DNA of 64,000 nucleotides from DASZBX01 sp035943635 (GTDB lineage Bacteria; Actinomycetota; Actinomycetes; Streptomycetales; Catenulisporaceae), in contig DASZBX010000089.1 in the NCBI GenBank assembly GCA_035943635.1, forward strand, positions 62,001 through 126,000, in the 5' to 3' direction. A program made the position numbers and the translations under genes. Below are positions 51,246 through 60,275 of this stretch, piece after piece (the first letter of the stretch is position 1; the number at the start of each line of letters is the position of its first letter). A model generated the notes under the pieces. The model made no database searches. It was not told the origin of the DNA and worked only from the letters and a program-made list of their open reading frames with translations.

Positions 51246-53084
51246 TCACCCCCGGCTGGTCAACAACTGCTCAGTCCAGATGATCTTCCGGTCGGGGGTA
51301 TACCGAGTACCCCAGCGCTCAGCAAGATGGGCGATGAGGAACAGCCCGCGTCCGCCTTCGTCGGTCGCGGCGGCGTAGCGCAGGTGTGGGGAAGTGCTGC
51401 TGGTATCAGAGACCTCGCAGATCAGAGTACGTGTTCGCAGCAGGCGCAGATGGATGGGCCCGGTGGCGTAGCGGATGGCATTGGTGATGAGCTCGCTGAT
51501 GATCAGCTCGGTGGTGAAGGCGAGCTCCTCCAAATCCCACTGGGCAAGCTGACGGCTGACCGCGGCTCGGGCGTCGCCGACCGCGGCGGGATCGGAGGGA
51601 ATGTCCCACTGGGAGATCTGCTCCGGGCCCAGGGCCCGCGTGCGAGCGACCAGAAGGGCGATGTCGTCCTTAGGATGCGCGGGCAACAACGCGTCCAGGA
51701 CCGTATCGCAGGTCTCCTGAGGCGTGCCGGCGGGCCGGGCCAGGGTGGTGCGCAGGAGTTCTAAACCGGTGTCGATGTCGCGGACACGGTCCTCGATAAG
51801 GCCGTCGGTATATAGGACCAATTGGCTGCCTTCGGGAAGCTCCAGCTGCAACGTCTCGAACGGCATCCCGCCCAGGCCGAGCGGCGGCCCCGCGGGCAGG
51901 TCGAGATACGACGTGGTCCCGTCGGGATGGACCAGGGCGGGCGGCAGGTGCCCGGCGCGGGCCAGCTCGCAGCAGCGCGTGACCGGGTCGTAGATCGCAT
52001 ACAGGCAGGTCGCGCCGGTGATCGAGGACTCTCCCCCCGGGCCGGCCTCATCCTGGTCGATCCGGGTGACCAGGTCATCCAAATGGGCCAGAAGGTCATC
52101 GGGCGGCAGGTCCAGCATGGAGAAGTTGTGAACCGCGGTGCGCAGGCGGCCCATAGTCGCGGCAGCATGCATCCCATGGCCGACGATGTCTCCCACGACC
52201 AGGGCGACCCGGGCGCCGGGCAGCGGGATGACGTCGAACCAGTCGCCCCCCACCGCGCCCTGTGCGGGCAGGTACCGATAGGCGACGTCCAGAGCGTCCT
52301 GATCAGGCAACCCGCGCGGCAGCAGGCTCTGCTGCAACGTCGCAGCCAGGGCATGGTTGTCCGTCATGGCCGCGACGATCTGTTCCTGGGTGACGTACTT
52401 CGTATCGAAGGAACCACTGTTCCGGCCCAGGCGCAGCACCTTCACCCGGTCCGCGACCGCGCGCACGCTTTCCAGATCGTGGCTGACCAGAAGCACCCCG
52501 ACGCCCTGATCACGCAATCGGGCGATCAGCCGCAGGACCAGGGCGGTCTGCTCGACCCCGAGCGCGGCGGTGGGCTCGTCCAGGATCACGACCCGGGGAT
52601 CGCCGACCAGTGCGCGTGCGATCGCGACGGCCTGCCGCTGCGCGCCGGAGAGCGAACCGACCGGGACCCGCACGCTGGGAATCCGGGTGGCCAGATCGCT
52701 CAGCAGCCGGCGGCAGGCCGTCTCCATCCGCGCCTCGTCCAGGAGGAAGCCGAACTTGCGCAGCTCGCGCCCGAGGTAGAGGTTGCCCACCGTGTCCACG
52801 TTGTCCGACAGCGACAGGTCCTGGTGCACGGTGGCGATGCCGAGGTTCTGGGCGTCGAGCGGACTGCGCAGGCCGATCGGCCGGCCCTGCCACTCGACCA
52901 CTCCGCTGTCCGGCTTCAGCACCCCGGCGATCGCCTTGACCAGGGTGGACTTGCCCGCGCCGTTGTTCCCGACCAGGGCCACCACCTCGCCCTCGCCGAG
53001 CTCGAGGTCGACATCGCTCAGGGCCTGCACGGCACCGAACCGCCGCGAGATCCCCCGCACGGTCAACAGCGGAACGCGCGCCAC
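51246..53084 (-). CDS. Fusion of sugar-type ABC ATPase, SpoIIE (PP2C) phosphatase and HATPase domains
   Basis: One 612-residue frame from GTG 53084 (AGGAAGG 8 bases upstream). Residues ~1-240 are a complete ABC ATPase of the ribose/xylose importer type: Walker A GNNGAGKST (39-47), Q-loop HQDLSLSDN, signature LSGAQRQ (145-151), Walker B VVILDEP (165-171), H-loop SHD (201-203). From ~243 a SpoIIE phosphatase follows: LQQSLLPRGLP, GGDWFD (279-284), GDIVGHG (298-304), AGH (377-379), YTDGL (425-429), KDD (472-474). Residues ~495-612 are a HATPase kinase with SELITNAIRYA (530-540) and GRGL (578-581). All key residues are intact. Actinobacterial SpoIIE-HATPase proteins normally carry PAS or GAF sensors, not an ABC domain. 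No permease or binding-protein gene is nearby. Confidence 0.88.
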   Translation of the reverse strand: MARVPLLTVRGISRRFGAVQALSDVDLELGEGEVVALVGNNGAGKSTLVKAIAGVLKPDSGVVEWQGRPIGLRSPLDAQNLGIATVHQDLSLSDNVDTVGNLYLGRELRKFGFLLDEARMETACRRLLSDLATRIPSVRVPVGSLSGAQRQAVAIARALVGDPRVVILDEPTAALGVEQTALVLRLIARLRDQGVGVLLVSHDLESVRAVADRVKVLRLGRNSGSFDTKYVTQEQIVAAMTDNHALAATLQQSLLPRGLPDQDALDVAYRYLPAQGAVGGDWFDVIPLPGARVALVVGDIVGHGMHAAATMGRLRTAVHNFSMLDLPPDDLLAHLDDLVTRIDQDEAGPGGESSITGATCLYAIYDPVTRCCELARAGHLPPALVHPDGTTSYLDLPAGPPLGLGGMPFETLQLELPEGSQLVLYTDGLIEDRVRDIDTGLELLRTTLARPAGTPQETCDTVLDALLPAHPKDDIALLVARTRALGPEQISQWDIPSDPAAVGDARAAVSRQLAQWDLEELAFTTELIISELITNAIRYATGPIHLRLLRTRTLICEVSDTSSTSPHLRYAAATDEGGRGLFLIAHLAERWGTRYTPDRKIIWTEQLLTSRG

Positions 53085-53956
53085 GCAATCCACCTTCCTA
53101 CGCAGTACCGCGTGAACCGGAGCGGGCCCGATGGCCGTCCTCGGCAGCCGGGCCGGGCCGACCTGCCGCGATCATCCACCGGCCCGGGCGCCGCGGTGGC
53201 GGCCCGGACTCGCCGGATCACGAAGCCTTGTCAAACCTGGCACACATGTCCGTCCGGAACGCTTCCGACCGGCGCAGCCGATCGGGTGATGTTGCGGCGC
53301 CCTGCTGGTGTGAACTTGGATACCTGGGAGCATTGTGCAACGGCGCAACGGCCGCGGCAACGGCAGCGGCTGAGGAAAGCGGCGAATCGGCCCATATGCC
53401 GGGCTCTACCGGGTGCATCTGGCCTCAGGCGCTCGACCTGCTCTTCGCGCGAGTACCGAAGGGGCGACGAGGACGGAGCGCGGGCGGACTTCCGGTCCGG
53501 TGAAGATCACTGCGCCAGGTCTATCGCAGTGTTCTTAGTCTTCTTGTTGATCCCAGGATCCATATAGTCACAATTGATCATTCCATGGCCGCCTTCCCCG
53601 CCGGAGGACGCACCCACGAGACGATCAACCGCTCTACCAGCGAGTTCATCCTCCACGCAGGCACACCTGCCCCGAAACACCGGCCCAGGCACAAGCATCC
53701 ACGAGCCGCCGCGGCAAAGCTTCTCGCAGTGTGCCTTGTCCGAAAACGCCCTCCCGCGAGCCGGCCCGGGCCATCGGGCACTTTCGGAGAAGTGGGGCGA
53801 ACGGGGCTCTGCCAGTGTTGCCAATAGCCGATTGAGAGTCGCCGGCCGCCTGCACCACCGGGCGGGCAGTGCTGGGCGCACCTCACCTGGGGACTGCCGA
53901 GCGGCATCCAGGCTCATCCCCCTTCCACTGGCCAACCATTGTATCAAGGAGCATTG
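53085..53956. other. Intergenic region between the ABC-SpoIIE fusion and the acyl-CoA dehydrogenase-like gene
   Basis: About 870 bases between divergent genes with no convincing coding frame; frames present lack G/C third-position bias. A short AT-rich patch at about 53510-53590 (with CATATAGTCACAATTGATC) may hold a promoter. AAGGAG at 53947-53951 is the ribosome binding site of the downstream gene. Confidence 0.4.
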
Positions 53957-55138
53957 ATGACAATCGTCGAGGCCCCGTCGCGGGCTGATCTCGTCAGCCG
54001 GGCGACGGACCTGATCCCGCTCATCCGGCAGCACGCCGCGTGGCAGGAGGAGAACCGGGTCCTGCACGAGGACGTGCTGCAGGCGCTGACCGACGCCGGC
54101 CTGCTCAAGATGCGGATCGCCACCCGCTACGGCGGCACCGTTCCGGACCTGCGCACCGTGGTCGCGGTGATCTCGGAACTGGCCCGGGGCGACGGGTCCA
54201 CCGGGTGGACCGTGAGCACCTGGACCATCGGCGCCTGGCTGGCCGGCCTGCTGCCGGACGAGGCGCAGGACGAGATCTTCGCCGACCCGGACGTGCGGGT
54301 CTGCGGGTCCGTCGGCCCGAACGGGATCGCCGTGCCCACCGACGGCGGGGTGATCCTCAACGGCCGCTGGCACTTCAACACCGGCAGCCCGCAGAGCCAG
54401 TGGGACACCCACGCGGTCATGCTGCAGACGGACGAGGGCCTGGTCCCCGGCATGTGCGCCGTGCCGCTGTCGGACCTGACCATCGTCGACGACTGGCACA
54501 CCTCGGGCCTGCGCGGCACCGGCAGCGCGACCACGGTCGCCGAGAACGTGTTCGTGCCGCAGGCCCGGGTGCTGCCGATGCTGCCCGTGATCATGCACAG
54601 CCGGCACCTGTCGAAGCAGAACGCGGACCAGCCGGCCTGGAAGGTCCCGTTCATGCCGCTGGCGGTGGCGGTGGCCGGCGCGCCCGCGCTGGGCATGGCC
54701 CAGGCCGCCCGGGACGTCTTCTTCGAGCGGCTGCCCGGCCGGAAGATCACCTACACCGACTACGAGAACCAGAGCGAGGCGCCGCTGACCCACCTGCAGG
54801 TCGCCGAGGCGGCGGTGAAGATCGACGAGGCCGAGTTCCACCTGCTGCGCGAGGCCGACCGGCTCGACGCCAAGGGCCGGGCCGGCGAGCCCTGGTCGAT
54901 GCAGGACCGGGCCCTGGGGCGGATGGACGCGGCCGCGGTCTGCCAGCGGGCCAAGGAGGCCGTCGACGTGCTCAACAACGCCAGCGGCGGGTCCTCGATC
55001 TACTCCCACAACGTGATGCAGCGGATCGAGCGCGACATCCGGGCGCTCAACCTGCACGGCATCATGCACCCGGAGACCAACGCGGAGACCTACGGGCGCA
55101 TCCTGTGCGGCCTCGAGCCCAACACGCTCTTCCTGTAG
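53957..55138 (+). CDS. Acyl-CoA dehydrogenase-fold flavin-dependent monooxygenase-like protein
   Basis: A 393-residue protein with the acyl-CoA dehydrogenase fold. LLKMRIATRYGGTVPDLRTV, ELARGDGSTGWTVSTWTIGA, NGRWHFNTGSPQSQWDTHAV and DDWHTSGLRGTGSATTVAENVFVP are typical of the group D flavin monooxygenase/HsaA-like subfamily, which hydroxylates aromatic substrates with reduced flavin. The catalytic Glu of true acyl-CoA dehydrogenases was not found. ATG 53957 has AAGGAG 5 bases upstream. It starts a row of likely aromatic or polyketide-modifying genes. No flavin reductase is next to it. Confidence 0.8.
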   Translation: MTIVEAPSRADLVSRATDLIPLIRQHAAWQEENRVLHEDVLQALTDAGLLKMRIATRYGGTVPDLRTVVAVISELARGDGSTGWTVSTWTIGAWLAGLLPDEAQDEIFADPDVRVCGSVGPNGIAVPTDGGVILNGRWHFNTGSPQSQWDTHAVMLQTDEGLVPGMCAVPLSDLTIVDDWHTSGLRGTGSATTVAENVFVPQARVLPMLPVIMHSRHLSKQNADQPAWKVPFMPLAVAVAGAPALGMAQAARDVFFERLPGRKITYTDYENQSEAPLTHLQVAEAAVKIDEAEFHLLREADRLDAKGRAGEPWSMQDRALGRMDAAAVCQRAKEAVDVLNNASGGSSIYSHNVMQRIERDIRALNLHGIMHPETNAETYGRILCGLEPNTLFL

Positions 55139-55294
55139 GCGGTGTACCGACGGCTCCGGACCGAGCCGCCAGCCGACCCGGGGCACTGTCTGCATGGCAG
55201 GGTCCCTGGGCCGGCTGCGAGGACCTGATGCCCTTCGGCCGTGTGGCCGGCGGGTGTACCCGAATCCACTTCTGGAAGCCAGGAAAGGCCGACC

Positions 55295-56119
55295 ATGATG
55301 ACGCTGGACACGGTGAACCTCGAGATCGACGGACCCGTCGCGACGATCGAGTTCAACCGGCCGGAGAAGAAGAACGCGATGAATCCGCAGATGCACCGCG
55401 ACATGAACACGGCCCTGGACGCGATCGAGGCGGCCGGCGGCGTCAAGGTGGTCGTGCTCACCGGGGTCGGCGACAGCTTCAGCGCCGGGATGGACCTGGA
55501 GGAGTGCTTCCTGCGGCCGTTCGAGGACCCGCAGGAGTTCTACCGGACGAACCTGGTGGCGCTGACCTGGTTCAAGCGGCTCAAGGCCTTCCCCGCGGTG
55601 ACCGTCGCCAAGGTGAACGGCTACGCGTTCGGCGGCGGGGTGCTGGTGGCCGGCATCTGCGACCTGGCCCTGACCTCGGAGGACGTGAAGTACGGCCTGT
55701 CCGAGATCAACTTCGGCATCTTCCCGGCCGGCGGCGCCACGTGGGCGATCACCCACAACATGCCGCGCAAGCGGGCGCTGTACTACATCCTGACCGGGGC
55801 CACCTTCACCGGGCGGCAGGCCGAGGAGTACGGGCTCGTGAACAAGGCGGTGCCGGCCGCGCAGTTGGACGAGGAGTCCGCGAAGATGGTCGGCCGGCTC
55901 GTGAACAAGAACCCGATCGCCCTGGAACTGGCCAAGCAGGTCTACGAGCGTACGACGGCCATGGACCTGCCCACCGCGATCGACTACGACCAGGCGAAGC
56001 TGTGGGAGCTGTCCCGGCTGAGCGGCAACGAGTGGATCGACGTGGCCCTCAGGCAGTTCGAGAAGCGCGCCTACCAGCCGGGCCTGAGCACGTACCAGCG
56101 GGTGGAAGCAGCTTCCTGA
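55295..56119 (+). CDS. Hydroxycinnamoyl-CoA hydratase/lyase-like enoyl-CoA hydratase
   Basis: A 274-residue crotonase. The family features are FNRPEKKNAMNP, GDSFSAGMDLEE (60-71, oxyanion-hole AGMDL), YAFGGGVLVAG (110-120) and GLSEINFGIFPAGG (134-147) with E137 in the catalytic place. DSFSAGMDL and LSEIN.GI, together with KRALYYILTGATFTGRQAEE and KPGL-like end YQPGLSTYQR, are close to p-hydroxycinnamoyl-CoA hydratase/lyases, which turn feruloyl- or coumaroyl-CoA into vanillin or 4-hydroxybenzaldehyde. The DYLYAKL segment I recall from that family reads IDYDQAKL here, so the substrate may differ. No matching CoA ligase or dehydrogenase is nearby. Confidence 0.8.
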   Translation: MMTLDTVNLEIDGPVATIEFNRPEKKNAMNPQMHRDMNTALDAIEAAGGVKVVVLTGVGDSFSAGMDLEECFLRPFEDPQEFYRTNLVALTWFKRLKAFPAVTVAKVNGYAFGGGVLVAGICDLALTSEDVKYGLSEINFGIFPAGGATWAITHNMPRKRALYYILTGATFTGRQAEEYGLVNKAVPAAQLDEESAKMVGRLVNKNPIALELAKQVYERTTAMDLPTAIDYDQAKLWELSRLSGNEWIDVALRQFEKRAYQPGLSTYQRVEAAS

Positions 56120-56223
56120 TCTTCGGATTCTTTCCACGGTCCGCCCCGGCCCGGCCCGGCCGCCGGGAGCGCGGCGAGCCGCACCGGACCCCGCCGGATC
56201 CGAACTCGTCCGAATCAGAACAT

Positions 56224-56254
56224 TGGACTGATTCCAGCTAGTACAGTCCATGGA
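56224..56254. promoter_or_regulatory. Inverted repeat and MarR-like half-site upstream of the SRPBCC gene
   Basis: TGGACTG (56224-56230) and CAGTCCA (56244-56250) are exact reverse complements 13 bases apart. The right arm continues as GTCCATGGA (56246-56254), identical over nine bases to the candidate MarR operator at 26839-26847. It lies about 160 bases before the SRPBCC start. An operator role is inferred. Confidence 0.35.
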
Positions 56255-56414
56255 GGAACGCCCGACCAGTGCACTTGCGTCATGCATGTAGTGTTGTTAC
56301 GATCACAGCCAGTTACCTCGCGGGGAGGCTCGGTCACCGACCGGATCCTCCGTGCTGTCGGCAGAGAGTATCGGCACAAAGTATCCGTATTCGGCCAATG
56401 TTTGGAGATCATTG

Positions 56415-56900
56415 ATGACTGGCGAGAGCTACCGTACGTCGATTTTGGTGGACCAGTCCCCGGAGGAGGTCTTCAACGCCGTCGTCAACACCCGCGGCTG
56501 GTGGGCGGCGGACGGCATCGTCGGGGAGACCGAGAAGCAGGGCGACGAGTTCACCTTCGAGGTCCCCGGCATCCACCGCAGCGAGATGGAGCTGAAGGAA
56601 GTCGTCCCGAACAAGAAGGTCGTCTGGCTGGCCAAGGAGAACTGGATCTCCTTCGTCGAGGACAAGACCGAGTGGAACGGCACGGAGCTGCACTTCGACA
56701 TCTCGGAGAAGGACGGCAAGACCGAACTGCAGTTCACCCACGTCGGCCTGGTGCCCGAGTTCGAGTGCTACGAGGCCTGTTCGGGTGGGTGGACGTTCTA
56801 CATCCGGGAGAGCCTGCGGGACCTGATCGCCACGGGCAAGGGCCAGCCGGCCGAGTTCCCCGAGGAAGTGGCGCTGAAGGAGCAGCAGAACGCGCAGTAA
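56415..56900 (+). CDS. SRPBCC (AHSA1/START-like) domain protein
   Basis: A 161-residue protein with the helix-grip fold: YRTSILVDQSPEEVFNAVVN at residues 6-25, TRGWWAADGI, then strands VVWLAKENWISFVEDKTEW and TELQFTHVGLVPEFECYEAC, and a final helix WTFYIRESLRDLIATGKG. This AHSA1-like family binds hydrophobic ligands in a cavity; some members act as polyketide or aromatic cyclases. ATG 56415 has GGAG 8 bases upstream. It follows the flavin enzyme and crotonase genes and a terminator follows it, so it may end that small gene group. Confidence 0.85.
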   Translation: MTGESYRTSILVDQSPEEVFNAVVNTRGWWAADGIVGETEKQGDEFTFEVPGIHRSEMELKEVVPNKKVVWLAKENWISFVEDKTEWNGTELHFDISEKDGKTELQFTHVGLVPEFECYEACSGGWTFYIRESLRDLIATGKGQPAEFPEEVALKEQQNAQ

Positions 56901-56980
56901 CCCGCCTGGGCGAGCGCCGGAACCCGGGGTGGGAGACCGCCCCGCGTTCCCGATGCCCCGCCGGGCTCCTGGCTCCCTGT

Positions 56981-57016
56981 AGAGGGCTATGCGTGACTCC
57001 TCGCATAGCCCTCTTG
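56981..57016 (+). terminator. Perfect 13-bp terminator after the SRPBCC gene
   Basis: AGAGGGCTATGCG (56981-56993) pairs with CGCATAGCCCTCT (57002-57014) around an 8-base loop, followed by TT. It lies 80 bases after the stop. The ~330 bases from here to the next gene contain no gene that I can see. Confidence 0.85.
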
Positions 57017-57344
57017 CCGTCCCCGCGGCGCGCAGCACGCGGTGCCCCGATCCGGCCACGGCACTAGCTCCCTCTCCTCCAGCCCGCCGCCCCCTGCCGG
57101 CAGCGGGCCATTTCGGCGTTCCCCGATACCTTCCTCGGTCGGCCAATAACCAGACATTTCGGACGGCAATCTGCGAGAAGCCGCCTTGGCGGCCGCCTGC
57201 CTATCATGCCGGTAGAGCGCTTGAAGCTGAACCCTGACACGCTTCGACGCCGCAGGCGGGAGGCCCTCCCGGCCCGCTCCGATGCCGACCAGATGATCAT
57301 CGCATCATGTCATGCCCTGGTTGATCTACGAGGAAGACGACACC

Positions 57345-58424
57345 ATGTTCCCAGAGGAAGAGAAGAACGAGCGATCCCCCGACCGCGAGGACGGGCGCAG
57401 GCTGCGAGCGCCGCGAAAGCGGCACCTGTTCGCTGCGCTGCTGTCCACGGTGCTGCTGCTGTTCGGCTCCGCCACCCTCGGCGCCGCGTCGAGCGCGCCC
57501 GTGGCCGCCACGCCGCAGAGCCCCGCCGCGCAGGGTGAAACCCTGGCAGGGTTCCACCAGGGGTCCGTGCCGGTCAACGGAGGCACGCTGCACTACGTGC
57601 GCGGCGGGTCGGGGCCGGTGCTGGTCCTCCTGCACGGCTGGCCCGAGACGTGGTGGTCCTTCCACGACGTCATGCCGGCCCTGGCCGAGCACTACACCGT
57701 GGTCGCCTTCGACCTGCCGGGCCTGGGTCAGTCCAGCGTCCCGAAGAGCGGTTATGACGCCGAGGACACCGCGTCCCGGATCCGGCAGGGGGTGCACGAC
57801 CTCGGTTACGACAAGGTGGACCTGGTCGGCTTCGACATGGGCGTCCTGGTCGCCTACGACTATGCCCGCGACCACCCGTCCGAGGTGACCAAGCTCGCGG
57901 TGCTCGAATCCGCGCTCAACGGGTTCGGCCTGGAGAACGCGTACAGCCTGAGCTTCCACTTCAGGCTGAACATGGCCCCGGCCCCGGTTCCGGAGAACAT
58001 CGTCAACAACCGGGAGGCCGAGCAGGCCTACCTCGGCTACATCATCTCCAGCTTCTCGTACGGCAACGGCGCGATCGCGGACGAGAACGCGTATTTCAGG
58101 GCCTATGCGAACCCGGCCAACCGGGAGGCCGGATACGACTACTACCGGGCCTGGCCGCAGAACGCCGCGAACAACCTGGCCAACGCGGGCAAGCGGCTTG
58201 AGATGCCGGTGCTGGCGATGGGCGGGCAGTACGCCTTCGGTGCCGGGGTCGCCGCCTCCTTCGACCAGGTCGCCGACCACGTCCAGCAGGTCATCGCCCC
58301 GGATTCGGGCCACTTCATCCCCGAAGAGGTCCCCGGCTTCCTGACCTCCTGCTTCGAGCTGTACTTCGGCGGCGCCCCCAGCGGCGCCGTGCCGGCGGAC
58401 CTCGCCTCCTGCGTCTCGCCGTAG
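57345..58424 (+). CDS. Exported alpha/beta hydrolase, epoxide hydrolase-like
   Basis: A 359-residue hydrolase. A charged N terminus and hydrophobic HLFAALLSTVLLLFGSATLG (28-47) form a signal peptide. The alpha/beta core has HGWPETW (97-103, oxyanion region), AFDLPGLGQSSVPKSGY and nucleophile elbow VGFDMG with D164. An Asp nucleophile with HGWPE points to epoxide hydrolases or haloalkane dehalogenases rather than esterases. The catalytic His is in SGHFIPEEVP near residue 331. ATG 57345 has AGGAAG 9 bases upstream. It lies in the putative metabolite segment; the substrate is unknown. Confidence 0.85.
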   Translation: MFPEEEKNERSPDREDGRRLRAPRKRHLFAALLSTVLLLFGSATLGAASSAPVAATPQSPAAQGETLAGFHQGSVPVNGGTLHYVRGGSGPVLVLLHGWPETWWSFHDVMPALAEHYTVVAFDLPGLGQSSVPKSGYDAEDTASRIRQGVHDLGYDKVDLVGFDMGVLVAYDYARDHPSEVTKLAVLESALNGFGLENAYSLSFHFRLNMAPAPVPENIVNNREAEQAYLGYIISSFSYGNGAIADENAYFRAYANPANREAGYDYYRAWPQNAANNLANAGKRLEMPVLAMGGQYAFGAGVAASFDQVADHVQQVIAPDSGHFIPEEVPGFLTSCFELYFGGAPSGAVPADLASCVSP

Positions 58425-58592
58425 CCGAACGGCCGCCGGCGCTGCCTGGCCGCCGGCCGGCGCACGCAGGTTCCGACAGATCGACCCGGTGGTCTGGCGC
58501 GGCGACGAGACCTGCCGCGCGCCAGACCACTGGCGCTGAAAGCCGACGCCCGGACGCCCGCGAGGGCGCAACCGAATGGAGATGAACCCGAG

Positions 58593-58682
58593 ATGTTGTC
58601 ACGAGTCAAGGGCGGGGCCGACGCCGCGTCCGCCACGCAGCCGGCTGAGCGCCGGCACACCGACGCGACGGTACCCCGATGA
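58593..58682 (+). CDS. Possible 29-residue leader ORF coupled to the MFS gene
   Basis: ATG 58593 opens a 29-residue frame (MLSRVKGGADAASATQPAER then RHTDATVPR) whose TGA (58680-58682) overlaps the ATG of the transporter gene (ATGA). GGAG lies 11 bases upstream. The overlap suggests translational coupling. It has no recognised domain, and it may be only a chance frame. Confidence 0.3.
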   Translation: MLSRVKGGADAASATQPAERRHTDATVPR

Positions 58683-60136
58683 GCAGCGCAGTCCACGCCA
58701 CCGCCAAGCCCTTCAACCCGACCTGGACGCTGATCCTGGCGTGCTTCGGCGCGTTCATGGCCGCGCTGGACGTGGTCGTGGTCTCCACCGCGCTGCCCAC
58801 CCTGCAGGCCCATCTGCACGCGAGCCTCTCGGACCTCGAGTGGACGATCAACGCCTACAACCTCGTGTTCGCCTGCCTGATCCTGACCGCGTCGGCCCTG
58901 GGCGACCGGTTCGGCAGACGGCTGTTCTACGCGCTGGGGATGGTGGTGTTCTCCGCGGCCTCGGTCGGGGCGGCGCTGTCCAACACCGCCGGCGAGCTGA
59001 TCCTGGCCCGGGTGATCGAGGGCGCCGGGGCGGCGGCCGTGCTGCCGCTGAGCCTGACCCTGATCTTCGCGGCCTTCCCGCCGGAGAAGCTCGGCGGCGC
59101 GATCGGCATCTGGGGCGGGGTCACCGGCCTGGGCGCCTCCACCGGCCCGGTGCTCGGCGGCGTGCTGATCCAGAACGCCTCCTGGCAGTGGATCTTCTGG
59201 ATCAACGTCCCGGTCGGCCTGCTGGTCGCGGTGTTCTCGCTGCGCACGATGCGGGAGAGCCGCGGGCCGCGCCCGCAGCTGGACCCGGTCGGCCTGCTCC
59301 TGGTCGGCGCGGGCATGTTCGGGCTGGCCTGGGCCGCGGTGCGCGCGCCGGGCGTGGGCTGGGGCAGCTCCCAGGTGCTGACCGGGCTGATCGGCGGCGC
59401 GGCGTTCGTGGCGGTGTTCCTGCTCTGGGAGCGCCGGGCCCGCTACCCGATGGTGCCGCTCGCGTACTTCCGGGTGCGCGCCTTCACCACCGCCAACGGC
59501 GTGGTGTTCTTCGTCTGGATGTCGATGGTCGGAGCGCTGTTCCTGCTCACCCAGCTGCTGCAGGTCGGCATGGGCTACGGCCCGATGGGCGCCGGGGTGC
59601 GGATGCTGGCCTGGGTCGGCACTCCGCTGGTGGTCGCCCCGGCCGCGGGCATGCTCTCCCAGCGGTTCGGCAACAAGCCGTTCATGCTGTTCGGGGCGCT
59701 GCTCCAGGGTGTCGGCCTGATCTGGCTGGCGACGATGATCAAGCCCGGGGTCGGCTACCCGAGCCTGGTGGCCCCGCTGATCGTGGCCGGCATCGGCGGC
59801 GCGATGGCCTTCCCGACCATCGCCAACGCCGTGGCCGGTTCGGTCCCGATGCAGGACTCCGGTGTCGCCTCGGGGACGAACAGCGCGCTGCGCGAACTCG
59901 GCGGCGTGTTCGGAGTGGCGATCGTCGCCGCGGTGTTCGCCGCCCACGGCGGATACGGCAGCCGTCCGGTGTTCATGCACGGTGTGCGCCCGGCGTTCTT
60001 CGCCGCCGGCGGGGTTTCCCTGCTCGGGGCGCTGTGGGCGCTGTGGGCTCCGTCCAGGTCCGCCATCGCGGCGGCCGCCGGGACGGCTGTGGCAGGGCAG
60101 GAACCGGCCCTCGCGGCAGCGGGAAGCACGGACTGA
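58679..60136 (+). CDS. MFS drug exporter (DHA2, EmrB/QacA type)
   Basis: A 485-residue, 14-helix proton-driven exporter. Helix 1 has CFGAFMAALDVVVVSTALPT with the conserved Asp; LGDRFGRRLFYALGMVVFSA is motif A; VTGLGASTGPVLGGVLIQ is motif C, the antiporter signature; NVPVGLLVAVFSLR follows. Length is normal for DHA2. It probably exports a drug or the product of the neighbouring biosynthetic genes. An HxlR-family regulator gene lies convergent at its 3' end. Confidence 0.92.
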   Translation: MSSAVHATAKPFNPTWTLILACFGAFMAALDVVVVSTALPTLQAHLHASLSDLEWTINAYNLVFACLILTASALGDRFGRRLFYALGMVVFSAASVGAALSNTAGELILARVIEGAGAAAVLPLSLTLIFAAFPPEKLGGAIGIWGGVTGLGASTGPVLGGVLIQNASWQWIFWINVPVGLLVAVFSLRTMRESRGPRPQLDPVGLLLVGAGMFGLAWAAVRAPGVGWGSSQVLTGLIGGAAFVAVFLLWERRARYPMVPLAYFRVRAFTTANGVVFFVWMSMVGALFLLTQLLQVGMGYGPMGAGVRMLAWVGTPLVVAPAAGMLSQRFGNKPFMLFGALLQGVGLIWLATMIKPGVGYPSLVAPLIVAGIGGAMAFPTIANAVAGSVPMQDSGVASGTNSALRELGGVFGVAIVAAVFAAHGGYGSRPVFMHGVRPAFFAAGGVSLLGALWALWAPSRSAIAAAAGTAVAGQEPALAAAGSTD

Positions 60137-60220
60137 CCCGGCCGGCCGTACCACGTCGGTCTCGGCCGCGGCGCCCACTGGCCGCGGCCGACTCCGGCCG
60201 TTGCGAGCAGTCCCGGCCCG

Positions 60221-60265
60221 CCGATCCCGCCGATCCCGGCGATCCCGCCGATCCCGCCGATCCCG
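60221..60265. repeat. Five tandem copies of a 9-base repeat
   Basis: CCGATCCCG, CCGATCCCG, GCGATCCCG, CCGATCCCG, CCGATCCCG run without gaps between the convergent MFS and HxlR genes. On the + strand the same unit encodes nothing here. It looks like slippage expansion and may vary between strains. Confidence 0.75.
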
Positions 60266-60275
60266 GCGGCCGCAG

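Noticed and set aside
60221..60265. CRISPR array
   Set aside because: The 9-base units are contiguous with no spacers; it is a simple tandem repeat.
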